Below are positions 17,474 to 25,413 of a stretch of 47,148 bases of DNA, in pieces (the stretch's first letter is position 1; every line of letters starts with the position of its first letter). The notes below the pieces were generated by a model that was not told the DNA's origin, did not search any database, and worked only from the letters and a program-made list of their open reading frames with translations. A program made the translations under genes and the position numbers. The stretch comes from an uncultured Dorea sp. GTDB lineage: Bacteria; Bacillota; Clostridia; Lachnospirales; Lachnospiraceae. The DNA lies in the NCBI RefSeq assembly GCF_934294775.1, contig NZ_CAKRAH010000019.1, forward strand, positions 1 to 47,148, read 5' to 3'.

Positions 17474-18104
17474 TCAGATAAGCTTCGAAAGTCAGGAAAC
17501 TCCGGAAAAACAGGAAGATAAGGATAGGCAGACAAAGATGGAAAATCAGGAGAGTCTTGTGTATGCGGGATTCTGGGTCAGGTTTGCGGCTTATGCGCTT
17601 GACAGTCTGATCGTCTTTGCGGGACTTCTGATCGTCAGACTGATCTTTGTGGGAATCTCGCTGGCTGGCGGCGGTGCGGTAACAGGAACGGATATATTGT
17701 TCCATTATTCGTTAAAAGATATCGTATTATATGGATTGAAAGTTCTGTATTTTATTGCATTTACCTATCTGACAGGGACGACACTTGGAAAACGTGCGAT
17801 GAATCTTCAGGTGGTTTCGGAAAATCCGGACGGGAAGCTTACTTTATTGGATGTCGTGTATCGTGAGACAGTTGGAAGATTCTTATGTAGTCTTCCTGTG
17901 AATATCGGGTATATCGTTGCCGGAATTGATTCGGAAAAGCGCGGATTTCATGATATGCTCTGTGATACAAGAGTGGTATATCAGAAAAAAGTCGTTGAGA
18001 AACAGAAAAAAAATGTGTATAATGGCTATCGTCTGGTAGAAAATGAAATAAAGACAAAAGCAATTGTAGATGAAGCTGTATCGGGGACAGATACAGAAGA
18101 ATAA
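17454..18104 (+). CDS. RDD family membrane protein
   Basis: The RDD domain begins near residue 38 with YAGFWVRFAAYALDSLIV and includes a GTTLGKRAMNLQVV segment near 102, typical of the family. The protein has about three membrane segments and a cytoplasmic, charged C-terminus. Function is unknown; some relatives have been linked to ion exchange. From 17454 the product is 216 residues. The hydrophilic N-terminal 28 residues may be untranslated, since an ATG at 17538 with a weak AAGGATAGG site would also begin just before the domain. Its overlap with sppA and the 19-nt gap to queA suggest one operon. Confidence 0.75.
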   Translation: MQNSYSSQISFESQETPEKQEDKDRQTKMENQESLVYAGFWVRFAAYALDSLIVFAGLLIVRLIFVGISLAGGGAVTGTDILFHYSLKDIVLYGLKVLYFIAFTYLTGTTLGKRAMNLQVVSENPDGKLTLLDVVYRETVGRFLCSLPVNIGYIVAGIDSEKRGFHDMLCDTRVVYQKKVVEKQKKNVYNGYRLVENEIKTKAIVDEAVSGTDTEE

Positions 18105-18123
18105 AGGAAAGGGATTCATAATT

Positions 18124-19149
18124 ATGAAACGTCAGGATTTTTATTATGAATTACCGGAAGAATTGATTGCCCAGGATCCGTTAGAGGATCGTTCGAGCTC
18201 CAGACTTCTTGTCCTTGACAAGGAGACCGGGGCTTTTTCCCATCATGTGTTCAAAGAGATCACAGAGTATCTGCATGAGGGAGACTGTCTGGTAATCAAT
18301 GATACAAAGGTAATTCCGGCAAGACTGATTGGTTCCAAAGTAGAGACCAATGCAAAAATTGAAGTATTATTGTTAAAAAGAAAAGAAAACAATGTCTGGG
18401 AAACACTTGTAAAACCTGGAAAGAAGGCAAAAGTTGGAGCGAAGATCAGCTTTGGAGATGGTCTTCTGATGGGAGAAGTCATCGATGTGGTAGAAGAAGG
18501 AAACCGTCTGATCAAATTCGACTTTGACGGAATCTTTGAGGAGATTCTGGATCAGCTGGGACAGATGCCGCTGCCTCCATATATCACACATCAGCTGGAA
18601 GATAAGAACCGTTATCAGACCGTGTATGCAACTCATACAGGTTCTGCGGCAGCACCGACAGCGGGACTTCATTTTACACCGGAACTTCTGGAAGAGATTA
18701 AGGCTAAGGGTGTGGATATTGCAAGAGTTACGCTGCATGTAGGTCTTGGTACATTCCGTCCGGTAAAAGTAGATGAGATTACGGAACATCACATGCATTC
18801 GGAATTTTTCATGATCGATGAAGAAGCGGCAGAAAAGATTAACCGTGCAAAAGAGAGCGGCCACCGTGTCATCTGCGTGGGAACCACAAGCTGCAGAACG
18901 GTAGAGTCGGCAGCGGATGAGAATGGTCATCTGGAAGCAAAGAGTGGATGGACACAGATCTTTATCTATCCGGGATATAAGTTCAAAGTGCTGGATTGCC
19001 TGATCACGAACTTCCATCTTCCGGAATCGACATTGATCATGCTTGTGTCTGCACTGGCAGGAAGGGAGCATGTACTTGCGGCTTATGAAGAGGCTGTGAA
19101 AGAAAAATACAGATTTTTCTCATTTGGAGATGCTATGTTTATCCAATAG
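18124..19149 (+). CDS. queA: S-adenosylmethionine:tRNA ribosyltransferase-isomerase
   Basis: QueA moves the ribosyl group of SAM onto 7-aminomethyl-7-deazaguanine in tRNA to make epoxyqueuosine. The 341-residue length is normal. Conserved stretches are FYYELPEELIAQDPLEDR at the N-terminus, INDTKVIPARL near 60, GSAAAPTAGLHFT near 174, HVGLGTFRPV near 207, and TNFHLPESTLIMLVSA near 299. The frame opens at 18070, but AAAGGAAAGGG lies just before the ATG at 18124, which matches the family start. Other queuosine genes are not in the window. Confidence 0.95.
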   Translation: MKRQDFYYELPEELIAQDPLEDRSSSRLLVLDKETGAFSHHVFKEITEYLHEGDCLVINDTKVIPARLIGSKVETNAKIEVLLLKRKENNVWETLVKPGKKAKVGAKISFGDGLLMGEVIDVVEEGNRLIKFDFDGIFEEILDQLGQMPLPPYITHQLEDKNRYQTVYATHTGSAAAPTAGLHFTPELLEEIKAKGVDIARVTLHVGLGTFRPVKVDEITEHHMHSEFFMIDEEAAEKINRAKESGHRVICVGTTSCRTVESAADENGHLEAKSGWTQIFIYPGYKFKVLDCLITNFHLPESTLIMLVSALAGREHVLAAYEEAVKEKYRFFSFGDAMFIQ

Positions 19150-19155
19150 TAAAAT

Positions 19156-19184
19156 TTGACATGAAAGCGTGAAAACGCTAGAAT
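19156..19184 (+). promoter_or_regulatory. Strong promoter of the cobalamin biosynthesis cluster, with palindrome in the spacer
   Basis: A perfect -35 TTGACA (19156-19161) and TAGAAT (19179-19184) are separated by 17 nt. The spacer holds AGCGT-GAAA-ACGCT (19166-19179), a perfect 5-bp inverted repeat that overlaps the first base of the -10 and could be a repressor site. The predicted transcript starts near 19191. Confidence 0.7.
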
Positions 19185-19188
19185 TGGT

Positions 19189-19226
19189 GGAGGATGTAAA
19201 TAAATGCATGCCTCCATTTATTTTTG
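19189..19226 (+). promoter_or_regulatory. Leader hairpin(s) of the cbiD transcript
   Basis: AAATAAATG (19198-19206) pairs perfectly with CATTTATTT (19215-19223), followed by two more T, giving a weak terminator-like stem. GGAGG (19189-19193) can instead pair with CCTCC (19211-19215), and the two pairings exclude each other or form a pseudoknot. The transcript start may remove part of GGAGG. No B12-box or other riboswitch core is visible between queA and cbiD. Confidence 0.4.
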
Positions 19227-19256
19227 CAGAATTATGTAAAAGAAAGGACGCCGGAT

Positions 19257-20480
19257 ATGTCAAAGAAAATACTTGCAAAAGGTTATACAACAGGAACCTG
19301 TGCGCAGGCTGCAACAAAAGCTGCGATGCAGATGCTTTTCACAGGAGAAAAATTAGAAAAGATATCGGTTGAACTTCCGCAGGGAGAGCGCCTGCAGCTG
19401 GATATTGTGGATATACGGATGGAATACAAAGAAGATGAAAGCCTTCCGGAAGAAGTAACCTGTGCGGTAAAAAAGAATAGCGGAGACGACCCGGATATTA
19501 CGAATGGTGTGCTGGTGTATAGCAAAGTAAAAAAGAATACGCTGGAAGTTCCGGAAGAAGGGCAATGTGAAAAACAATTTTGTGAAGCAAAAGCTTCGAA
19601 CAGGAAGAAAAGAGCAGGGCAGAAAAAATATGACAGAATCCATATAGATGGTGGAACCGGGATTGGAAGAGTGACAAAGCCCGGACTGAACCAGCCGGTA
19701 GGAGAAGCCGCAATCAACCGTGTGCCAAGGCAGATGATCCGGAAAGAAGTGGAAGAAGCATGTGAAGAAGTCGGGTATACCGGAGGGATTGATGTAGTGA
19801 TCTCGATACCGGAGGGAGTACGTCTTGCAAAAGAGACATTTAATCCGAGACTGGGAATAGAAGGCGGCTTATCGGTACTTGGAACGACCGGAATTGTGAA
19901 TCCGATGAGTGAACAGGCTTTGATCGATACCATTGAAGTAGAGATGAAAGTCTGCCTGGCGGAAAAATACAGATATCTGATCGTAGCTCCCGGTAATTAT
20001 GGTCTGGACTTTTTAAAAGAACAGTATAGTATAGAAGAAAATGATGTGGTAAAATGTAGTAATTATATTGGTCAGACCATAGATATGGCGATGGAGCAGG
20101 GATGCAAAGGAGTGCTTCTGGCCGGTCATATCGGGAAACTCATTAAAGTTGCCGGCGGGATTATGAATACCCATTCCAGATGGGCGGACTGCCGGATGGA
20201 TCTTTTTGCCACAGCAGCACTAAGAGCAGGGATAGACGGCAAAAAAGCAAGGGCATTTTTAGACTGTGTGACAACGGATGATGCATTGAAAAAGTGCAGC
20301 GAAGAAGAACGGAAGAAGATTATGGAACAGCTGATGATACGGATGGAGGAATACCTGAATTACCGTACAAAAGGAGAGATGGAGATTGGAGTGGTTACAT
20401 TTTCCAATGTATACGGAATTCTGGGAAAGACAGGTAAGGCGGAAGAGCTGATATATGCTTTCGTTAAGGAAAGAAGCTGA
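19257..20480 (+). CDS. cbiD: Cobalt-precorrin-5B C1-methyltransferase
   Basis: CbiD methylates C1 of cobalt-precorrin-5B in the anaerobic corrin pathway. The ATG at 19257 has AAAGGA eight bases upstream and gives 407 residues starting with KGYTTGTCAQAATKAA, the family hallmark. Further motifs are DGGTGIGRVTKPG near 130, GGLSVLGTTGIVNPMSE near 204, and a C-terminal HIGKLIKVAGGIMNTHSRWAD-type stretch. A Lys-rich insertion of about 25 residues (roughly 95-120) precedes the glycine loop. A TTG-initiated upstream extension was rejected because it falls in the leader hairpin. This is the first gene of the cobalamin cluster. Confidence 0.94.
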   Translation: MSKKILAKGYTTGTCAQAATKAAMQMLFTGEKLEKISVELPQGERLQLDIVDIRMEYKEDESLPEEVTCAVKKNSGDDPDITNGVLVYSKVKKNTLEVPEEGQCEKQFCEAKASNRKKRAGQKKYDRIHIDGGTGIGRVTKPGLNQPVGEAAINRVPRQMIRKEVEEACEEVGYTGGIDVVISIPEGVRLAKETFNPRLGIEGGLSVLGTTGIVNPMSEQALIDTIEVEMKVCLAEKYRYLIVAPGNYGLDFLKEQYSIEENDVVKCSNYIGQTIDMAMEQGCKGVLLAGHIGKLIKVAGGIMNTHSRWADCRMDLFATAALRAGIDGKKARAFLDCVTTDDALKKCSEEERKKIMEQLMIRMEEYLNYRTKGEMEIGVVTFSNVYGILGKTGKAEELIYAFVKERS

Positions 20481-20525
20481 TATACAGATGGAAAATAGAT
20501 AGTAAGAAAGACAGGAGAAAAGGCA

Positions 20526-21293
20526 ATGATACATTTTGTAGGAGCAGGACCGGGAGCCGTGGATCTGATCACGGTCCGGGGACAGAAGTTTCTGGAGCAG
20601 GCAGATGTGGTGATATATGCGGGATCTTTAGTAAATCCGGAGCTTTTAAAAAGTACAAAAGAAGGATGCAGGATTTATAACAGTGCGAAGATGACATTGG
20701 AAGAAGTGCTGGATGTCATGACGGATGCGGAAAAAGAAAAGAAGATGACAGTACGGCTGCACACGGGAGATCCGTGTCTGTACGGAGCAATCAGGGAGCA
20801 GATGGATCGGCTGGACAGACTTGGAATTGCGTATGATTCGTGTCCGGGGGTGAGTTCATTTTGCGGAGCGGCTGCGGCATTGGATCTGGAATATACACTG
20901 CCGGAGGTGTCACAGAGTGTGGTAATTACCCGTATGGAAGGGCGGACGCCGGTACCGGAAAAGGAGAAGGTAGCGTCATTTGCAAGCCATGGGGCAACTA
21001 TGGTACTATTCTTAAGTACAGGACTTCTGGATAAACTGGAAAAGCAGCTGATGGAAGGCGGATATAAGGCAGATACACCGGCGGCAATTGTGTATAAGGC
21101 AACCTGGCCGGAGGAAGAGACACATATCTGCACGGTCAGCACACTTGCCAGGACAGCAAGAGAGTATCAGATCACGAAGACGGCATTGATTATTGTCGGG
21201 GATGTAGTGACGCATCACAGATATGAGCGGTCGAAGCTGTATGATCCGGAGTTTACGACAGAGTTCCGGCAGGGAATAACGAAAACGGAATAA
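20526..21293 (+). CDS. cbiF: Cobalt-precorrin-4 C11-methyltransferase
   Basis: This SAM-dependent methyltransferase adds the C11 methyl group. The 255-residue protein has the tetrapyrrole methylase fold, with the N-terminal glycine loop VGAGPGAVDLIT, AGSLVNPE near 37, HTGDPCLYGA near 79, the CPGVSSF turn near 107 and ITRMEGRTPVP near 136. A GGAGAA site precedes the ATG. It lies 45 nt after cbiD and two nt before the following frame. Assignment to CbiF/CobM, rather than another methylase, rests on the RMEGRTPVP-type motif. Confidence 0.93.
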   Translation: MIHFVGAGPGAVDLITVRGQKFLEQADVVIYAGSLVNPELLKSTKEGCRIYNSAKMTLEEVLDVMTDAEKEKKMTVRLHTGDPCLYGAIREQMDRLDRLGIAYDSCPGVSSFCGAAAALDLEYTLPEVSQSVVITRMEGRTPVPEKEKVASFASHGATMVLFLSTGLLDKLEKQLMEGGYKADTPAAIVYKATWPEEETHICTVSTLARTAREYQITKTALIIVGDVVTHHRYERSKLYDPEFTTEFRQGITKTE

Positions 21294-21315
21294 TATGCAG
21301 GAAAAGGAAATAAAA

Positions 21316-22368
21316 ATGAAGATTGCAATGCTCTGTTTTACCAGACGCGGGAGGAATCTTGAAAAGGATCTGGCAGAAAAGTTAAGAATAAGTGGACATG
21401 AGGTTCTGGAAAGTGTAAAATGTCAGCAGTTAGAAGAGTCTATGGCCATGAGTGTAAAAGACTGGACCGCAGGAATGTTCCGGACGCAGGATGTGTTGAT
21501 TTTCATCGGAGCTTTACAGATCGCCGTACGTCTGAGCGCACCATTTCTAAAATCAAAAGTGACGGATCCGGCTGTTCTTGTAATGGATGAAAAAGGACAG
21601 TATTGTATTCCGGTTTTGTCCGGGCATATCGGTGGAGCAAATGAGATGGCGGTAGAGATTGGAAAGCAGACAGGTGCACTTCCGGTGATTACAACAGCGA
21701 CAGATATCAATCAGAGATGGGCAGTAGATGTATTTGCAAAAAAGAATCATCTTTATATAGAAGATATGACACTGGCGAAAAAGATATCGGCAGATATTCT
21801 GGAAGGAAAGAAGATCCGGATGGCTGTGGAAGGCGGAGTAGAAGCGGTAATCGGAGAGATTCCGGAAGAAGTAGAGCTTGTACCGGAGTCGGATGAAAAG
21901 ATGGATATATATGTAGGAATCCATAAGCCGGAATACAGACTGATGGAAGGTGGAAATTCTATATTACAACTGGTTCCAAGAGCTGCATCGGCAGGGATTG
22001 GATGTAAAAAAGGAACAGAACTGACACAAATTGAGGCAAGTGTCCGGGAAGTACTGCAAAGAGAACAGATCCATCCGGCAAGCATCGGAAGAATCGCAAG
22101 TATAGATCTGAAAAAGGAAGAAGAAGGATTACTTGCATTTTGCAGAAAGCAGCAGATCGAACCGGAGTTTTATACAGCGGAAGAATTAAGAAAAGTACCG
22201 GGAACATTCAGCCCGTCAGCATTTGTACAGGGGGTTACCGGTGTGGATAATGTGTGCGAAAGAAGCGCAGTATGTGCAGGTGGCGGCTGTCTGCATGTGA
22301 AAAAACAGGCAAAAAATGGTGTCACAGTGGCACTGGCATGGAAACCATGGAGGGTAAGATTTGAATAA
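21316..22368 (+). CDS. cbiG: Cobalt-precorrin-5A hydrolase
   Basis: CbiG opens the delta-lactone of cobalt-precorrin-5A and releases acetaldehyde. AGGAAAAGGA before the ATG at 21316 is the better start, giving about 350 residues (an ATG at 21295 adds seven). The N-terminal domain has IFIGALQIAVR, the LSGHIGGANEMA motif near residue 98 and ATDINQRWAVDVFA. The C-terminal domain contains VPRAASAGIGCKKGT near 222, ASIDLKKEEEGLLAFC near 263 and VCERSAVCAGG near 318. The last three codons overlap the start of the next gene. Confidence 0.93.
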   Translation: MKIAMLCFTRRGRNLEKDLAEKLRISGHEVLESVKCQQLEESMAMSVKDWTAGMFRTQDVLIFIGALQIAVRLSAPFLKSKVTDPAVLVMDEKGQYCIPVLSGHIGGANEMAVEIGKQTGALPVITTATDINQRWAVDVFAKKNHLYIEDMTLAKKISADILEGKKIRMAVEGGVEAVIGEIPEEVELVPESDEKMDIYVGIHKPEYRLMEGGNSILQLVPRAASAGIGCKKGTELTQIEASVREVLQREQIHPASIGRIASIDLKKEEEGLLAFCRKQQIEPEFYTAEELRKVPGTFSPSAFVQGVTGVDNVCERSAVCAGGGCLHVKKQAKNGVTVALAWKPWRVRFE

Positions 22369-23089
22369 GGTATATGTAATCGGAATGGGCCCGGGAGCGT
22401 ATGAACAGATGACGGTAAAGGCAGCCCGGATACTGGAACAATGTGATGTGATCGTCGGATATACCGTATATGTAGATCTTTTAAAAGAACATTTTCCAGA
22501 AAAAAAATATCTGACGACAGGGATGAGACGTGAAGTAGACAGATGCCGTCTGGCGTTCGAAGAAGCAAAAAAAGGAGAACTTACGGCTATGGTCTGCAGC
22601 GGAGATGCAGGAATCTATGGCATGGCAGGCCTGATGTATGAAGTCGGAGAAGACTATCCGGATGTAGAGATCGAAGTTGTACCAGGTGTTACAGCAGCTA
22701 TGGGGGGATCGGCAGTGTTAGGAGCAGCTGTCGGGCATGATGTAAGCCTGATCAGTCTCAGTGATCTCCTGACACCATGGGAGCTGATCGAGGAAAGACT
22801 GAAGTGTGCGGCGAAGGGAGATTTTGTTATCTGCCTTTATAATCCATCGAGTAAAAAGCGCAGCACTTATCTAAAAAAAGCATGTGAGCAGATACTGGAA
22901 TACAAATCAGAAGAAACTGTGTGCGGCATTGTAAAGAACATTGCAAGAGAAGGAGAACAGATGCAGATCCTGACTCTGAAAGAACTGGCACACACACAGG
23001 TAGATATGTTCTCGACAGTATTCATCGGGAACAGACAGACAAAAGTAATTCGCGGAAAAATGATAACACCAAGGGGATATAGTATATGA
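22361..23089 (+). CDS. cbiH: Cobalt-precorrin-3B C17-methyltransferase
   Basis: This SAM-dependent methyltransferase contracts the ring at C17. The 242-residue product begins at a TTG (22361) with GGAGG eight bases upstream, reading MNKVYVIGMGPGAYEQMT. CSGDAGIYGMAGL near 79, the VVPGVTAAMGGSAVLG stretch near 105, HDVSLISLSDLLTPW near 128 and the C-terminal IGNRQTK then PRGY are CobJ/CbiH signatures. Start and stop overlap both neighbours (eight bases with cbiG, four with the next gene), so translation is coupled through the set. Confidence 0.94.
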   Translation: MNKVYVIGMGPGAYEQMTVKAARILEQCDVIVGYTVYVDLLKEHFPEKKYLTTGMRREVDRCRLAFEEAKKGELTAMVCSGDAGIYGMAGLMYEVGEDYPDVEIEVVPGVTAAMGGSAVLGAAVGHDVSLISLSDLLTPWELIEERLKCAAKGDFVICLYNPSSKKRSTYLKKACEQILEYKSEETVCGIVKNIAREGEQMQILTLKELAHTQVDMFSTVFIGNRQTKVIRGKMITPRGYSI

Positions 23090-25374
23090 AAGATAAAAAA
23101 GTTCTAATCTATGCAGGCACAACAGAAGGAAGAAAACTGGTATCATATCTTGGAAGACGCGGTGTGAGACTGCATGTATGTGTGGCAACTGCTTATGGAG
23201 AGAGTCTTCTTCCGGAAGAAGAAAATATTACAGTGACACATGACCGTATGGACAGCGGGCAGATGGGAGAATTCATGCGTCAGTATGAACCGGATTATGT
23301 AATTGATGCGACACATCCATATGCAAGGGAAGTAACGAAGAACTTAAAAAGCGCATGTGGGGCAATCCAGGTGCCATATCTTCGCCTGGTCAGAGAAAGC
23401 GAAGAACAAGACAGCAAAGAAAACATTTACGTGGAAAGTATGGATGAGGCGATCCGTTTCCTGGAGCAGACAGAAGGGAATATCCTTGTAACAACCGGAA
23501 GCAAGGAACTGGAAGCATATACAAGACTTTCTGATTACCAGAACCGTGTCTATGCAAGGGTTCTTTCTATTGGTCAGGTGGCTGAAACGTGTGAGGAGCT
23601 TGGATTTTCAGGGAGACATCTGATCTGCATGCAGGGACCATTTTCTGTAGAGATGAATGTGGCAACGATGAAGGAGTTCGAGATTGCATACATGGTTACC
23701 AAAGAATCCGGTCTGGCGGGCGGGTATCCGCAGAAATGCCAGGCAGCCTTAGAAGCAGGCGTTAAGATGGTCGTGATCGGAAGACCGGAGGAAGAAGAAG
23801 GACTCAGTTTTGAAGATATGTCTAAATTTCTCCAAAAAGAGCTGGAACTTGATAACAGCTGGAAGGTGACGCTTGCAGGAATCGGCGCAGGAGCAAAGGA
23901 ACTTCTGACAGCAGAAGTAAGACAAAGCTGCAAAGAGGCAGATATACTGATCGGTGCAAGGCGCATGATCGAGTCGGTTGCAGAAGTGGGACAGTCGGTG
24001 TATGAATCTTACCGCCCGGAAGATATCATTGCTTATATAAAGGAAAATCCGGAATATGAAAATGTAACGGTTGTATTATCCGGAGATACCGGTTTTTACA
24101 GTGGTGCGAAAAAGTTTCTGGAACTGACCAAAGATGATCCGCAGATTGCAACGAAGATACTTCCTGGAATATCTTCTATCGTATATTTTGCGTCGGTATT
24201 AAATATTCCATGGGAAGATGCAGCACTTGTAAGCCTTCATGGAAGAGATGAAAACATGATCGCGATTTTACAGGAAAACCGGAAGACATTTGCACTGGTT
24301 AGTAATGCAGAAGAGATCAGACAGATGTTTACGAAGCTTACAAATTATGGACTTGGAGATATCAGGGTGAAGATAGGAACTGAACTTTCTTATGAAAAAG
24401 AAGAGATACAGGAAGGAACTGTGCGTTCCCTGATTCATTATAAAGGTGAGAATCTTGCGGTTCTGTATTTTGAAAATGATCATGCCGGGGAATTACCGGT
24501 GATACCGGCGATTCCGGATGAGGAATTCGTACGCGGGGAAGTACCGATGACGAAGGAAGAAGTTAGAAGTATATCCCTTGCAAAGCTTCATGTAAGACGG
24601 GAGTCAGTAGTCTATGATATCGGTGCGGGAACCGGTTCGGTATCGGTAGAGGCAGCGCTGGTTGCTGTAAAGGGGCAGGTCTATGCGATTGAAGAAAAAG
24701 TAGAAGCGCAGGGACTGATCCGCGAAAACAGCAGAAAAATGCGTGCGGATAATGTGGTACTCGTAGAAGGAAAAGCGCCTGACGTATTAGAAGAACTTCC
24801 GGCACCTGACAGTGTGTTCATCGGGGGAAGCAGAGGCAAGATGACAGAGATCCTGGATCTTGTACGTAAGAAGAATCCGGGAGTAAGGATTGTTATCAAT
24901 GCGATCTCACTGGAAACGATGATGCAGGTGATGGAATATATCAAAGATCAGGATATCGATGATGAAGAAGTCATCCAGGTATCGGTAAGCCGTGCAAAAC
25001 AAGTAGGCAGTTATCATATGATGCAGGGCCAGAATCCGATCTATATTATCAGCTTTACAAGTAATGGTATTCCAAAAGCACACGTATATGACAATGAGGA
25101 AGCTTTTGAAGAGGCGGAATTATTACCGGAAGAGAGTCCGTTTGCAGGGATACAGATCATTTCCGAGGAAGAAATCTTCGGAAATGATGCAGTAGAAGAT
25201 GAGAAAGTACCGGAAGATGAGAATACCGGAAATACAGAAGATGCAGAAGATACAGGAATAACAGAAAGTGAAGACACGGTTAGTGAGGATATACTCGATA
25301 ATGTGTTTGAAGTATTGAAAGAAGAAAATACGGAAGATACAAAAGTGATAAAGCTTACAGATGACGAGGTATAA
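23086..25374 (+). CDS. Triple fusion: cobalt-precorrin-6A reductase, C5- and C15-methyltransferase/decarboxylase (CbiJ-CbiE-CbiT)
   Basis: The 762-residue protein joins three consecutive catalysts. Residues 1-255 are CbiJ/CobK (LIYAGTTEGRKL, DATHPYAREVTKNL, TTGSKELEAY, GLAGGYPQK). Residues 258-465 are CbiE (LAGIGAGAKELLTAEV, IGARRMIE, LSGDTGFYSGAKK, LPGISSIVYFAS). Residues 475-660 are CbiT (TKEEVRSISLAKL, YDIGAGTGSVSVEAAL, FIGGSRGKMTEIL). Each domain appears complete. The last 100 residues (664-762) are low-complexity and very acidic and match nothing I know. The ATG overlaps the cbiH stop by four bases. CbiE and CbiT are often fused (CobL). Having the reductase in front as well is less common. 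Confidence 0.92.
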   Translation: MKDKKVLIYAGTTEGRKLVSYLGRRGVRLHVCVATAYGESLLPEEENITVTHDRMDSGQMGEFMRQYEPDYVIDATHPYAREVTKNLKSACGAIQVPYLRLVRESEEQDSKENIYVESMDEAIRFLEQTEGNILVTTGSKELEAYTRLSDYQNRVYARVLSIGQVAETCEELGFSGRHLICMQGPFSVEMNVATMKEFEIAYMVTKESGLAGGYPQKCQAALEAGVKMVVIGRPEEEEGLSFEDMSKFLQKELELDNSWKVTLAGIGAGAKELLTAEVRQSCKEADILIGARRMIESVAEVGQSVYESYRPEDIIAYIKENPEYENVTVVLSGDTGFYSGAKKFLELTKDDPQIATKILPGISSIVYFASVLNIPWEDAALVSLHGRDENMIAILQENRKTFALVSNAEEIRQMFTKLTNYGLGDIRVKIGTELSYEKEEIQEGTVRSLIHYKGENLAVLYFENDHAGELPVIPAIPDEEFVRGEVPMTKEEVRSISLAKLHVRRESVVYDIGAGTGSVSVEAALVAVKGQVYAIEEKVEAQGLIRENSRKMRADNVVLVEGKAPDVLEELPAPDSVFIGGSRGKMTEILDLVRKKNPGVRIVINAISLETMMQVMEYIKDQDIDDEEVIQVSVSRAKQVGSYHMMQGQNPIYIISFTSNGIPKAHVYDNEEAFEEAELLPEESPFAGIQIISEEEIFGNDAVEDEKVPEDENTGNTEDAEDTGITESEDTVSEDILDNVFEVLKEENTEDTKVIKLTDDEV

Positions 25375-25380
25375 AGACGA

Positions 25381-25402
25381 ACTGGAGTGTGTCTGAAAAA
25401 GG
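25381..25402 (-). repeat. Dispersed repeat family 2, copy 1
   Basis: The stretch GGAGTGTGTCTGAAAAA is the exact reverse complement of the TTTTTCAGACACACTC core at 39736-39751. It lies in the short gap before cbiA and accounts for the apparent N-terminal extension of that frame. Confidence 0.5.
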
Positions 25403-25413
25403 ATGGAGAACAG

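Noticed and set aside
19204..19239. Eleven-codon leader peptide (ATG after GGAGG) before cbiD
   Set aside because: The predicted transcript start falls within GGAGG, and no runs of regulatory codons are present; noted only as a possibility.
19150..19256. Cobalamin riboswitch before cbiD
   Set aside because: The stretch is too short and lacks the B12 box and the GGGAA core that are clear at 39862-40080.
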